This document shows, one piece after another, positions 16,852-28,200 of a stretch of 64,000 bases of DNA (positions are counted from its first letter, which is position 1; every line of letters begins with the position of its first letter). The stretch is taken from positions 62,001 to 126,000 of the forward strand of contig NZ_MTSD02000009.1 of assembly GCF_001995095.2 (NCBI RefSeq). Reading direction: 5' to 3'. A model generated the notes under the pieces. The model made no database searches. It was not told the DNA's origin and saw only the letters and a program-made list of their open reading frames with translations. The position numbers and the translations under genes are program-made. This stretch comes from Oceanospirillum linum. Lineage in GTDB: Bacteria; Pseudomonadota; Gammaproteobacteria; Pseudomonadales; Halomonadaceae.

Positions 16852-18145
16852 TATTCTGATGATTGTCAGCTTTCTGCTGGCCTTATTGTTAGGGGTGCCG
16901 GTAGCTATCGCCCTGGGGTTAGGTGGTGTGGTCGGTATTGTGACCGGTCTGTCGCCTGATATGCTGGCGACACTGGGCACCAATACCTATAACAGTGTTG
17001 CTAAATATCCACTGATTGCGATTCCTCTGTTTATTCTTACCGGCCTGATCTTCGAGCGTGCAGGGGTTGCTGCCAGTCTGGTGCGTTTTGCTCAGGCGAT
17101 TATTGGCCCGCGCCATGGTGGTCTGGCGGTTGTTGCGGTCCTTGTGTGTTTGATTATGGGTGGTATGAGTGGCTCAGGGCCGGCTGATGCTGCCGCTGTT
17201 GCCATGGTGATGTTGCCAAGTATGCGCAAAGCAGGTTATCCACAACCTTTTTCGGCGACCTTGATTGCCGCCTCTTCATCTACCGCAATTCTGATTCCAC
17301 CTTCCATCGCCTTGATTCTTTATTCCATTGTGGTGCCTGGTGTTGATCTGCGAGCGCTGTTTGCTGCCGGGCTTTTCCCCGGTGTGCTGGCTGGTCTGTC
17401 ACTACTGGTTCCGGCGTTATGGTTGGCCCGTAAACATGGCTGGGAGGATCCGGAAGCATCAGAGCGGCCCCCTTTGTGGGAAAGCTTTAAAGCTGCCATT
17501 CCTGCACTGTTTGCTCCTGTGATTATCTTAGGGGGGCTGCGGTCCGGTTTATTCACACCGACGGAGGCTGCGGTTGTTGCCGTCGCATATGGTATCTTGG
17601 TGGGTACGCTGGTCTATCGCAATCTGAGTTTTAAAACTCTGTACGAGCTGATTACCGAGGCAGCTGTAACCTCAGGTGTGGTGATGTTTATTATTGCGCT
17701 GGCGGGTATTTTTGCCTGGGCGGGAACCACCCTGGGAACCTTCCAACACCTGGCAGAAGCGCTTCTTTCCCTGTCAGATAGTGGTTGGGTCTTGCTGCTA
17801 TTGGTGATGTTATTGGTTTTATTGGCCGGTATGTTGCTGGATGCGGTATCTATCTATCTGATTCTGATACCCATTTTGTTGCCGTTGATGCAGCACTTTG
17901 AGTGGAATCCAGTTTGGTTCGGTATTTTACTGGCGATGAATATTGCTATTGGTCAGTTCACACCACCGGTGGCGGTAAACCTGATGGTCACGACTCGGAT
18001 TGCGGGTATCCGTCTTGAACATACCATCGGCTGGGCACTGATCTTTATTGCTGCTATGGCTTGTAGTCTACTGCTGGTGATGCTGGTACCGGGGATCGCT
18101 CTCTGGCTACCGGAGAAGCTGGGTTATGTGGTGGGGCAGTGGTAG
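16841..18145 (+). CDS. dctM: TRAP transporter large permease (DctM family)
   Basis: A 434-residue polytopic membrane protein with the duplicated DctM architecture, matching the usual length. Signature stretches include 'YPLIAIPLFILTGLIFERAGVA', 'GGMSGSGPADAAAVAMVMLPSM', 'SSSTAILIPPSIALILYS' and 'TPTEAAVVAVAYG'. It carries the sodium-coupled transport path and works with DctP and DctQ. The gene ends the operon; hairpin elements follow. Confidence 0.95.
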   Translation: MSPDILMIVSFLLALLLGVPVAIALGLGGVVGIVTGLSPDMLATLGTNTYNSVAKYPLIAIPLFILTGLIFERAGVAASLVRFAQAIIGPRHGGLAVVAVLVCLIMGGMSGSGPADAAAVAMVMLPSMRKAGYPQPFSATLIAASSSTAILIPPSIALILYSIVVPGVDLRALFAAGLFPGVLAGLSLLVPALWLARKHGWEDPEASERPPLWESFKAAIPALFAPVIILGGLRSGLFTPTEAAVVAVAYGILVGTLVYRNLSFKTLYELITEAAVTSGVVMFIIALAGIFAWAGTTLGTFQHLAEALLSLSDSGWVLLLLVMLLVLLAGMLLDAVSIYLILIPILLPLMQHFEWNPVWFGILLAMNIAIGQFTPPVAVNLMVTTRIAGIRLEHTIGWALIFIAAMACSLLLVMLVPGIALWLPEKLGYVVGQW

Positions 18146-18163
18146 TTCTGGTGAGATGATGGA

Positions 18164-18184
18164 CTCCCACGCAGAACGTGGGAG
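18164..18184. repeat. short palindromic repeat (CTCCCACG/CGTGGGAG)
   Basis: Perfect 8-bp stem with loop CAGAA. It resembles the 'TTCCCACGC...GTGGGAA' repeats scattered in many gammaproteobacterial genomes. A related, imperfect copy is at 21931-21956. Confidence 0.55.
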
Positions 18185-18194
18185 CCAGAGTACT

Positions 18195-18232
18195 TGTGTC
18201 GGAAGGCGCGCCTTCGCGCGACTTCTGACACA
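18195..18232. repeat. large hairpin, REP-like, between dctM and sseA
   Basis: Arms TGTGTC-GAAG-CGCG and CGCG-ACTTC-GACACA pair with a few mismatches; the core AAGGCGCGCCTT is itself palindromic. It lies between convergent genes and could terminate or be a REP-type element. Confidence 0.5.
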
Positions 18233-18244
18233 TGCTTGGCCCAG

Positions 18245-19099
18245 TTACTCCCGACCCGTCTCAATCGGGCGGATACTATCGGTAATCCATTCGCTCCAGG
18301 AGCCTGCGTAGAGACGCGGCTCCGGCAGCCCGGCAACGGTTGCGGCCAATATCAGGTGACAGGCTGTCACACCGGAACCGCAATACACGGCAGTGGCGGC
18401 CTCGGTATCCAGCGCACTGAGCTTCTCTTTCAGCTGCTCCTGTGGCAGGAACATGCCCTGTTCATCCACCAACTCTGTGAAGGGAAGGCACTGAGCCCCC
18501 GGAATATGGCCCGCCACCGGGTCAATCGGCTCGACCTCACCGGCAAAGCGCTCAATACCGCGGGCATCCAGTAGCACCGGCTTTTTCAGCAGTAGTTGTT
18601 GGGCGTTGATCAGTTTTTCATCCTGCCAATTCAGCTTCGGTTCTTCAGCCAGAGCATTGTCACTGCACTGTTCACCCGTTTCCGTAGCCAGCCCTTCAGC
18701 CAGCCAGGCATCCAGCCCTCCATCCAATACCTGCACCTGTTCGATGCCAGCATAACGCAGCAGCCACCAGGCACGTGCCGCAGCCATTGCCGCATTATTC
18801 TGGTCATAAACGACAACAGGGCGCTCGTGGGTGATGCCCCATTGCTGTAATTGGCGGGTAAAAGCTTCTTTGGAAGGCAGGGGATGTCGACCTGTTACTC
18901 CCGCCCGGACTGCTCCTGAAAGATGCTGATCCAGATCAGCGTATTGAGCACGAACAATATGCTCGGTCATATAAGCTTCCTGACCTGCTGCCGGTTGCTG
19001 CAGAAAAAAACGGCAATCCAGTACCACGGGGGTATCGGAAGACTGCAGCTGCTGACAGAGCTGTTGAGCATTAATCAGAGGAGGGGGGGTTGCAGACAT
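18245..19099 (-). CDS. sseA: thiosulfate/3-mercaptopyruvate sulfurtransferase
   Basis: A 284-residue protein made of two rhodanese domains. The first is inactive-like; the second holds the catalytic Cys240 in the loop CGSGVTA, the sequence typical of 3-mercaptopyruvate sulfurtransferases (classical rhodaneses have CRxGx[R/T]). 'VVVYDQNNAAMAARAWWLLR' and 'VLDGGLDAWLAEG' are family signatures. It transfers sulfane sulfur to cyanide or thiols in the cytoplasm. The ATG at 19099 is preceded by CAGGAG. The gene is alone, with no evident partner. Confidence 0.92.
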   Translation of the reverse strand: MSATPPPLINAQQLCQQLQSSDTPVVLDCRFFLQQPAAGQEAYMTEHIVRAQYADLDQHLSGAVRAGVTGRHPLPSKEAFTRQLQQWGITHERPVVVYDQNNAAMAAARAWWLLRYAGIEQVQVLDGGLDAWLAEGLATETGEQCSDNALAEEPKLNWQDEKLINAQQLLLKKPVLLDARGIERFAGEVEPIDPVAGHIPGAQCLPFTELVDEQGMFLPQEQLKEKLSALDTEAATAVYCGSGVTACHLILAATVAGLPEPRLYAGSWSEWITDSIRPIETGRE

Positions 19100-19460
19100 A
19101 TCCTAGTCTCCTGAAAAATTTACTCTAGCATACCTTGCTGCCTCTATTCCGCCTACCGGATACGATTAACTCTTGGTTAAATATATGAGGCTACTAGTAG
19201 GTAGAGTGAGTATATATTTTTGTTTTTAAAGGATTTATGCATTCAAGTTTTGATTTTAAATAACCAAACACTCTAATCCATAAAAGAACTAATGCCTTTA
19301 GGATTAACGCTCTCCGGCCAGTGCCGGAACGGACAGGAACATGGCTTTCGGGTACAATAGTGCCTTTTACCCACAGGCTGTCCTGTGGTGTTGGGGTTGT
19401 CGGGCATGAACCTGATTTTGTACCGGATTCCCGGGTCCCGAATGATTCAGGAGTGATGTA
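19100..19460. other. intergenic region between divergent sseA and nfo
   Basis: About 360 bases. The part from 19170 to 19280 is AT-rich and may hold promoters for both genes, but no convincing -35/-10 pair was picked out. No coding frame is supported. Confidence 0.35.
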
Positions 19461-20318
19461 ATGAAGTATATCGGTGCCCATGTCAGCGCCAGTGGCGGCG
19501 TGTTTAACGCACCTTTAAATGCCAAAGAGATCGGTGCTAATGCTTTTGCTCTGTTCACTAAGAATCGGCGCCGCTGGCAGGCCAAGCCACTGGATGATCT
19601 GACGATCCGCAAGTTTAAACACAGCTGTGAAAAACACGGTTTTAAGCCGGAACAGATTCTGCCCCACGACAGTTATCTGATTAATTTGGGCCACCCTGAA
19701 GCAGAACCTCTGCAGAAATCCAGGGATGCTTTTCTGGACGAGCTACAGCGTTGTGAGCAGCTGGGGCTGACCTATCTGAATTTCCATCCAGGTAGCCATC
19801 TGAGAAAAATTGATGAAGCCGCATGCCTGAAGCGTATTGCTGAATCTATCGATTGGGCGCTGGCGCAGACAGAGGGTGTCATTGCGGTGATCGAGTGTAC
19901 CGCTGGCCAGGGCAGCAATCTTGGCTGGCATTTTGATCAGCTGGCAACCATCATCGATCAGGTTGAGAATAAAACACGTGTTGGCGTTTGTCTGGATACC
20001 TGTCATATGTTTGCGGCAGGCTATGACATACGGACTGCAGAAGCCTGTGATAACACCTTTACTGATTTTGAGCGGACGGTTGGCTTTGACTATCTGTACG
20101 GTATGCACCTTAATGATTCCAAAGGCGGATTAAACAGTCGCCTTGACCGTCATCACAGCTTAGGCAAAGGTGAAATCGGTTTGGAAGGATTTTGCTGGTT
20201 GATGCAGGATAATCGCTTTGACGGCATTCCTCTGGTATTGGAAACAATAGAACCTGAGATCTGGGCGGATGAAATCCAGATGCTGCGATGCTTTGAGCAG
20301 GGAGAAACACCCGCATGA
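19461..20318 (+). CDS. nfo: deoxyribonuclease IV (AP endonuclease)
   Basis: A 285-residue protein of the Nfo/EndoIV family, the usual length. The TIM-barrel metal-site segments are present: '[11 protein letters not shown]', 'LNFHPGSH', '[16 protein letters not shown]', '[16 protein letters not shown]', '[25 protein letters not shown]' and 'LVLETIEPE'. It cuts the backbone 5' to abasic sites using three zinc ions. The ATG at 19461 follows CAGGAG. The TrmB-like gene starts 31 bases downstream and may be co-transcribed. Confidence 0.96.
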   Translation: MKYIGAHVSASGGVFNAPLNAKEIGANAFALFTKNRRRWQAKPLDDLTIRKFKHSCEKHGFKPEQILPHDSYLINLGHPEAEPLQKSRDAFLDELQRCEQLGLTYLNFHPGSHLRKIDEAACLKRIAESIDWALAQTEGVIAVIECTAGQGSNLGWHFDQLATIIDQVENKTRVGVCLDTCHMFAAGYDIRTAEACDNTFTDFERTVGFDYLYGMHLNDSKGGLNSRLDRHHSLGKGEIGLEGFCWLMQDNRFDGIPLVLETIEPEIWADEIQMLRCFEQGETPA

Positions 20319-20349
20319 GACAGGCACTCAATACAAGGGGGTGTGCATC

Positions 20350-21101
20350 ATGAAGCACAGACCCCACGGCAATAAAAGTTTTGGTAACTCCCGGGAGATT
20401 CACACGACTCAGGATGGCCCCCATGATGAGTTGGTTGATCGGGTCTTTAAGCACTGCCGGGAGCCATTCAAAAAACCTTATCAACAGCATAATCTTGATG
20501 CTTTTAATAAGGCCAGTAATTGGTTGCGGGGGCAGAAAAAACCTTTGATTCTGGATAGTTGTTGCGGTGTTGGTGAGAGTACACGCCAGTTAGCACAGAT
20601 GTTTCCGGATCATGCTGTGATCGGTGTTGATCAGTCAGAGGATCGTCTGAGCCGGAAGTTAGGGGAGCTGCCGGATAATGCACTCTTAGTACGTGCCAAC
20701 CTATTGGACTTTTGGCGTTCAGCGGTGGATGCAGGCTGGAAGCCTGTACGCCATTACTTACTTTACCCAAACCCTTACCCTAAAAAGAGTCAATTTAAAC
20801 TGCGCTGGCAAGGGGGCCCTATGCTGCCTTATATCGCAGAGCTGGGGGGCGCTTCGAGTGTCGCAGTAACTGGCAGATCTATGTGCAGGAGATGGCTCAG
20901 GCCATTAGTCTGCTACGTCTACCTACCAGTGAAACACTGGATGAAGATCTGGGCGGTGTTAAAACCTCAATGCTGGATACCGCAGCTGCTCAGGTTGTGG
21001 CTATTGAGCCTGATCCGATACTGACGCCGTTTGAGCGTAAGTATCTGGGTAGCGGTCAGCAGGTTTATCGGTGGGTCTTTGAACCGACATCAGACCGCTA
21101 A
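20350..21101 (+). pseudogene. TrmB-like tRNA (guanine-N7) methyltransferase, interrupted by a one-base frameshift
   Basis: The frame from ATG 20350 has a SAM-binding fold ('LILDSCCGVGESTRQLA', 'VIGVDQSEDRLSRK', 'LLVRANLLDFWR') and the TrmB-like 'LLYPNPYPKKSQFKLRW'. After 'IAELGG' at 20840-20849 it loses homology, while the next frame continues 'NWQIYVQEMAQAISLL' to a stop at 21101. Adding one G to the G6 run at 20844-20849 restores a single ~250-residue protein. It is therefore either a real frameshift mutation or a homopolymer base-calling error. The family usually methylates G46 of tRNA; this divergent member may differ. Confidence 0.8.
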
Positions 21102-21165
21102 AACACCGGTAAAGGGTGCTCCGGTGGTGGCGGGTATAACAGGAACAATGAGAGCGCAGGATAAT

Positions 21166-21894
21166 ATGGGCAAGCAACAACACATTGTGGTGCTAAGTGG
21201 TGCAGGCGTTAGTGCGGAGAGCGGTATTCAGACTTTCCGCGATGGCGATGGCCTGTGGGAAAATCATAACGTTCATGATGTCGCTACACCTGAAGCCTGG
21301 CAGCGGGACCCTGAACTGGTGTTGCGCTTTTATAATGAACGTCGCCAGCAGATCCGCAAGGCAGCGCCTAATGCTGCCCATAAAGCGATTGCCCATCTGG
21401 AAGACGGCTTTAAAGTGACGGTGATTACTCAGAATATCGATGATCTGCACGAGCGTGGCGGATCATCAGAAGTCTTACACCTGCACGGTGAGATTGGCAA
21501 AGCCCGCAGTACATTGGATGATCGTCTGGTGATTAATCTGGGACAGAGCGATATCTACCCCGGTGATCTGTGTGATAAAGGCAGCCAGCTGCGTCCGCAT
21601 ATCGTCTGGTTTGGCGAAGATGTGCCTATGTATCCCATTGCCCATGAGATCACGCAAACGGCGGATCTGGTGATTGTGGTGGGCACCTCGTTGCAGGTGC
21701 AACCCGCTTCATTTCTGGCCAGTGCTGCGCCTTATCATGTTGCCCGCATTGTGGTGGATCCGAAAGCATCTGCAGATACTCCGGCATTTTATCTGCGTGA
21801 TGCCGCCGGTGTCGCCATGCCTGTGTTGGTGGATTATTTATTGGAAAATGGCATTGAAGACCTGTCCGGTATTCCCGGCCTGCAGCACAACTGA
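21166..21894 (+). CDS. NAD-dependent protein deacylase (sirtuin), lacking the zinc-binding cysteines
   Basis: About 242 residues from ATG 21166 (AGGA upstream; ATG 21148 is an alternative). The NAD-binding motifs 'GAGVSAESGI' (12-21) and 'TQNIDDLHERGG' (88-99) and the catalytic His107 in 'HLHGE' are intact. 'FYNERR' supplies the Tyr56-x-x-Arg59 pair that in SIRT5/CobB recognises succinyl- or malonyl-lysine. The small domain (109-145) has a single Cys instead of the four zinc ligands. It should be a cytosolic deacylase, possibly a desuccinylase. Confidence 0.88.
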   Translation: MGKQQHIVVLSGAGVSAESGIQTFRDGDGLWENHNVHDVATPEAWQRDPELVLRFYNERRQQIRKAAPNAAHKAIAHLEDGFKVTVITQNIDDLHERGGSSEVLHLHGEIGKARSTLDDRLVINLGQSDIYPGDLCDKGSQLRPHIVWFGEDVPMYPIAHEITQTADLVIVVGTSLQVQPASFLASAAPYHVARIVVDPKASADTPAFYLRDAAGVAMPVLVDYLLENGIEDLSGIPGLQHN

Positions 21895-21930
21895 AGGCTT
21901 TTGCGGCATAGCTGGGAACAGTTTTTTAAC

Positions 21931-21956
21931 TCGTTCCCACATTCGCGAGGGAATGC
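21931..21956. repeat. short inverted repeat of the TTCCCAC...GGGAATGC type
   Basis: TCGTTCCCAC ... GAGGGAATGC forms an imperfect hairpin (TTCCC/GGGAA). It resembles a dispersed repeat seen in many gammaproteobacteria and is related to the element at 18164-18184. Confidence 0.45.
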
Positions 21957-22019
21957 ATAAACCTGTTTTGCCCCCTGAACACCTATTCTTTAAACACTCA
22001 TCCCCCGGAAAATTACTGA

Positions 22020-22724
22020 ATGTCCAAGCCGTTTTCTCTGCCTATGCCTCCTGCGCCGGATACACCGCGCAAACCCTTTGCTGCCCGGGGTTCCCGGGTA
22101 AACCGCTGTAGCGGTTGCTTGATGGCGAAGGCGTTCTGCATTTGTGATCTGCGCCCGGAAAATATTAGCTGCCGTGCTCAGGTCTGGCTGATGATGCATC
22201 CGGAGGAGATCTACAAGCCGACCAATACCGGACGTTTGCTGGCGGACTGCCTGCCACAAACTCAGGTGTTTTACTGGTACCGTACCAATCCGGACCCTAA
22301 GCTTTTGGCGTTGTTAGATGATGAACAGTACCAGCCCTTTATTATCTTCCCGGATGATATGGATGATTACGCCCATCGGGTGGTGTCTTTCGAACCGGAA
22401 CGGACAAAGTCACCGGAGAAGATTCCGGTATTTATTATTCTGGATGGCACCTGGCGGCAGGCGCGGCGGATTTTCCGCAAGAGTCCGTACCTGGATAACT
22501 TGCCGGTTCTGCCGTTAAAAACCGACCGCCTGACCCGTTACGCCCTGCGTAAACCCGCCAGTGATCAGCACCTGTGTACTGTGGAAGTCGGTATAGAGTT
22601 GTTAAAACAGGCAGGGGAAAGTGACGCGGCAGATGCCGTGGAGAACTACTTTGCTGCTTTTAACCGCCGCTACGCGGAATCCCGGGGTTTACGGGAAGAG
22701 GTGGAAGCACGGCTAAACCGCTGA
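22020..22724 (+). CDS. DTW-domain tRNA-uridine aminocarboxypropyltransferase (TapT/YfiP-like)
   Basis: A 234-residue protein of the DTW family. An N-terminal Cys cluster (RCSGCLMAKAFCICD) is followed by 'IYKPTNTGRLLADCL', the signature 'ILDGTWRQARRIFRKSPYL' and 'LRKPASDQHLCTVEVGIELL'. The E. coli member TapT (YfiP) makes acp3U47 in tRNA from S-adenosylmethionine. The site 'CTGAATG' gives a weak Shine-Dalgarno, but no other start is plausible. It lies downstream of the sirtuin gene with a repeat between them. Confidence 0.88.
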   Translation: MSKPFSLPMPPAPDTPRKPFAARGSRVNRCSGCLMAKAFCICDLRPENISCRAQVWLMMHPEEIYKPTNTGRLLADCLPQTQVFYWYRTNPDPKLLALLDDEQYQPFIIFPDDMDDYAHRVVSFEPERTKSPEKIPVFIILDGTWRQARRIFRKSPYLDNLPVLPLKTDRLTRYALRKPASDQHLCTVEVGIELLKQAGESDAADAVENYFAAFNRRYAESRGLREEVEARLNR

Positions 22725-22826
22725 CCTGTTTTATTGCAGGTAGAGGGTCAGGCAAAAATCGCCACCCGGCTCAATCATTTGTTTGTACAAATTTGATAGT
22801 GCCGGGCGTCTGGCTGGTGCGTAATA

Positions 22827-23489
22827 TCAGGCTGTTGTCTGGCGGTTCAGGCAGCCGTTTTCTAAAAGATTGCACTGATGCTCAGCAAGCTCCATCCAAA
22901 AGGCCTTGTCAGGCGTTATACCCATGGTGACCTCAAGATTGGGGGCCATCAGGAAAGGCTGGTTCATCAGGCTCAGCATGCTGATATGCAGCATTTTAGG
23001 GTCGAGCGTTGGATTAAGGACACCACGCTCCTGCATTTTTCGTAGCATGATCTCCATCGGGCGGCACTTTTCCCGAAAGCGTTGTTGAATAAAGTCATCC
23101 TCCAGAGGGCCATCTTCAAACAGCAGGCACTTCAGAATGACGACAATAAATCCCGGATATTCAGACATCAGGGCGTAATAGCGCTGAAAGAAGTCTGAGA
23201 AGCTCTCAGGTGGATTTTCAACTCCATCAAGAACCAGCTGATGCAAAGGCTCAAACGTCTCGATAAACATCGCCTGAAACAGGCCTTCTTTATTACCGAA
23301 GTAATAATGAATCATCGCCATGGTGGACTGCGCGCGGGCGGCAATTTCACGGGTAGTGACCTGTTGGTAGTTTTTCTCAATAAAACAGGATCTGGCCGCG
23401 ATAATCAGGTTTTCACGAACGTTTCGTGCGCTTTTACTGGTCGGGCGGCCACGCTTCTTAGCTGGTACGGGTTTAAATTCTGCATTCAT
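22827..23489 (-). CDS. TetR-family transcriptional regulator
   Basis: A 220-residue repressor. After a basic N-terminal arm (KKRGRPTSKSARNVRENLI) comes the TetR HTH 'YQQVTTREIAARAQSTMAMIHYYFGNKEGLFQAMF'; the rest is an all-helical ligand domain without a recognised subfamily. A 20-bp perfect palindrome lies 13 bases before its start, so autorepression is likely. A second, related site is about 100 bases upstream. No adjacent operon is clearly controlled, which leaves the ligand unknown. Confidence 0.9.
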   Translation of the reverse strand: MNAEFKPVPAKKRGRPTSKSARNVRENLIIAARSCFIEKNYQQVTTREIAARAQSTMAMIHYYFGNKEGLFQAMFIETFEPLHQLVLDGVENPPESFSDFFQRYYALMSEYPGFIVVILKCLLFEDGPLEDDFIQQRFREKCRPMEIMLRKMQERGVLNPTLDPKMLHISMLSLMNQPFLMAPNLEVTMGITPDKAFWMELAEHQCNLLENGCLNRQTTA

Positions 23490-23501
23490 GGGGATGGCAT
23501 C

Positions 23502-23521
23502 TTTTAATCGGTTGATTAAAA
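23502..23521. promoter_or_regulatory. TetR-type operator 1
   Basis: TTTTAATCGGTTGATTAAAA, perfect 8-bp arms around GGTT, immediately upstream of the TetR gene start. Its position suits autorepression. Confidence 0.7.
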
Positions 23522-23582
23522 GCTAGGGTAGAGTATTTGGCGGATGAAGCAAAGAGAGAAAAATCAGTTATTATCGAAAGGT

Positions 23583-23607
23583 TTGATTGATTTAATCGAT
23601 TAATCAA
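23583..23607. promoter_or_regulatory. second TetR-type operator-like site
   Basis: Overlapping inverted arms TTGATT...AATCAA surround the perfect 12-bp palindrome TTAATCGATTAA (23592-23603). It shares the TTAATC/GATTAA half-site with operator 1. Confidence 0.5.
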
Positions 23608-23645
23608 TATGTAGGATAAATGATGCAGATTGGTCAGTCGGGAAT

Positions 23646-23690
23646 AAAAAAACCGCACAAGACGCCAGCTGCGTTCAAGTGCGGTTTTTA
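23646..23690 (-). terminator. Rho-independent terminator of gltBD
   Basis: Long stem ACCGCAC..GACGC/GCGTT..GTGCGGT. A run of seven T follows on the minus strand, downstream of gltD. T-runs on both sides could make it bidirectional. Confidence 0.85.
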
Positions 23691-23731
23691 TCAGAAGCTT
23701 GCAAAGGAAGCTTCCGCTATTTTACTGCGTT

Positions 23732-25165
<1,434 letters not shown>

Positions 25166-25217
25166 TCATTAAAAACCTAAATTCACAAAATCTGCGTCGT
25201 TGAAAATCAGGCCCTGA

Positions 25218-28200
25218 TTACTCAGGGCGCTGACGGGTGCTGTCCAGCAGACTGCCAAGGCTTGCTGCTTTTGGTTTAACCAGCCAGAAATGACGATAGT
25301 AATCAAGGAAGTTATTCAGAATTTCCTGACCCCATTGACTACCCGTGGCTTCAACGAATTCAGCGATAATGCTGCGCAGATGGTTGCGGTAGGCTTCCAT
25401 CGGCTCGGAGCTGATACGGTGGATATCGACCAGCTCGTGGTTGTATTTATCGACAAAGGTACGATCCATATCCAGAACGTAGGCAAAACCGCCAGTCATA
25501 CCTGCACCGAAGTTATAGCCGGTATCACCCAAAACCGTTACCAGGCCACCGGTCATATATTCACAGCAGTGATCGCCGGCACCTTCGATAACGGCGTGAG
25601 CGCCGGAGTTACGAACGGCAAAACGTTCACCGGCCTGACCGGCAGCAAACAACTTACCTCCGGTTGCACCGTACAGACAGGTGTTACCGATAATAGATGT
25701 TTTCTGTGACTCGAACGGACTGCCTTTTGGTGGCGTCAGTGTAATGCTGCCGCCGTTCATGCCTTTACCGACGTAATCGTTGGCATCGCCTTCGATATAC
25801 AGATTCAAACCTTTGGCGTTCCAGGCACCAAAACTCTGGCCAGCTACACCGCTAAGCTTCAGTGTTAATGGGTTTGGCATGCCTTTTTCGGCCCAGCGTT
25901 TGGCGATTTCACCGGAGAGGCGAGCGCCGATAGAGCGATCACAGTTGGTGACTTTAAATTCAAACTCACCACCCTGACCACTTTCAATGGACGACAGGGT
26001 TTCGGTAACCATACGCTCTGCCAGAGAGCCTTTATCAAATGGCTCATTGCGGGCAACCTGACAGGTCTGAGGTGCGTCTTTTGGCACAAAGTCATTATTG
26101 AGCAGGTTGGTCAGATCCAGGTTCTGAATCTTAGCCGGTGCTTCCTCATCACTGATCGCCGTCAGCAGGTCAGTGCGGCCGATCAGGTCTTCAAACTTGC
26201 GAACACCCATTTCAGCCATGATTTCGCGTACTTCTTCAGCCACGAAGCGGAAGTAGTTCTTGACCATTTCAACGGTGCCGATGAAGTATTCTTCACGTAG
26301 CTGTTCGTTCTGAGTAGCAACACCGGTAGCGCAGTTATTCAGGTGGCAGATGCGGAGGTATTTACAACCCAGTGCCACCATAGGAATGGTGCCGAAGCCG
26401 AAGCTCTCTGCGCCCAGAATCGCCCCTTTGATAACATCCAGGCCGGTTTTCAGGCCGCCATCAGTCTGCAGGCGAACCTTGTCACGCAGATTGTTGATAC
26501 GCAGTGCCTGATGCACTTCCGGCAGACCCAGTTCCCAGGGAGAACCCGCATGGCGGATAGAGGTTAGCGGACTGGCTGCAGTACCACCATCGTAACCGGA
26601 TACCGTAATCAGATCCGCATAGGCTTTGGCCACACCGGTGGCGATAGTGCCGATACCCGGCTCAGAAACCAGTTTCACCGAAACCAGTGCATCCGGGTTT
26701 ACCTGTTTCAGATCGAAGATCAGCTGTGCCAGATCCTCAATGGAGTAGATATCGTGGTGCGGTGGTGGTGAGATCAGGGTCACACCGGGTACTGAGTGAC
26801 GCAGGCGTGCAATCAGGGCATTGACTTTACCGCCGGGTAGCTGGCCGCCTTCACCGGGTTTGGCACCCTGAGCGACTTTAATCTGCAACACTTCAGCGTT
26901 TACCAGATAGTGCGGTGTCACACCGAAACGGCCGGAGGCGATCTGTTTGATCTTGGAGTTTTTCAGCGTGCCGAAACGAGCCGCATCTTCACCGCCTTCA
27001 CCAGAGTTGGAGCGACCACCCAGTTCATTCATCGCCTGAGCCAGCGCTTCGTGAGCTTCAGGGGATAGCGCACCCAGAGACATCGCTGCAGAATCAAAGC
27101 GACGCAGAATCGATTCTGCCGGCTCGACTTCTGTCAGGGGTATCGGGCTGGAGGCTTTATTTACTTTCAGCAGATCACGGATCGTTGCCGCCGGGCGTTC
27201 GTTAACCAGCTTGGCGAAGCGCTTGAACGCTTCATAACTTCCGGTCTGAACCGCTTCCTGAACCGCTTTCACCACATCCGGGTTATAGGCGTGATATTCA
27301 CCGCCATGAACATATTTCAGCAGACCGCCCTGGCCGATTTTCTTGCGCGGGTTCCATGCCAGAGATGCCAGCAGTTCCTGCTGCATCTGGAAGTGTGCAA
27401 AGTCGGCACCCTGAATGCGGGATGCAACACCTTTAAAGCAGAGGTCGCAAACTTCATCGGACAGGCCTACCGCTTCAAACAGCTGTGCGCCACGGTAAGA
27501 GGCGATAGTGGAGATACCCATTTTGGATAGGATCTTTAACAGACCTTTCTGGATACCGCGACGGTAGTTTTCACGGATCTCGGCAGGGTCGCCCTGAAGT
27601 TCACCCGTGCGCTGCAGATCTGCCAGTACGTTGTAACTCAGGTATGGGTAAACCGCAGTCGCACCAAAACCAAAGAATACGGACATCTGATGAGAATCCC
27701 GGGCCAGGCCGGTTTCTACGATCAGATTAGAATTACAACGCAGACCTTTGGAGCCAAGGTATTTGTGTACAGCCCCGGTTGCCATCAGTGCATCTATCGG
27801 TAACAGGCCTTTTTCGATCTCACGATCAGACAGAACCAGTACGACTTTTCCGGAATGAATAGCCGCTTCAGCCTGTTCGCAGGCGTTTTGAATGGCTTGT
27901 TTTAGCCCTGTCGTTTCCGGGTTGTACTGCAGACGGATGGTGTGGGATGGGAAGCCCTTATCATCTAGCTGCTGCAGAGCTTTAAATTTACGTGGTGACA
28001 GGACTGGGGTGGTCAGAACGATACGGTTAGCGTGATCGACGCTGTCCTCAAATACGTTCAGCTCAGTGCCTAGACAGGTCTCCAGTGACATAACGATCGC
28101 TTCACGTAGCGGATCGATAGGTGGGTTTGTCACCTGGGCAAATTTCTGACGGAAGTAATCCGATGTCAGGCGATGCTTACGGGACAGAACCGCCATCGGA

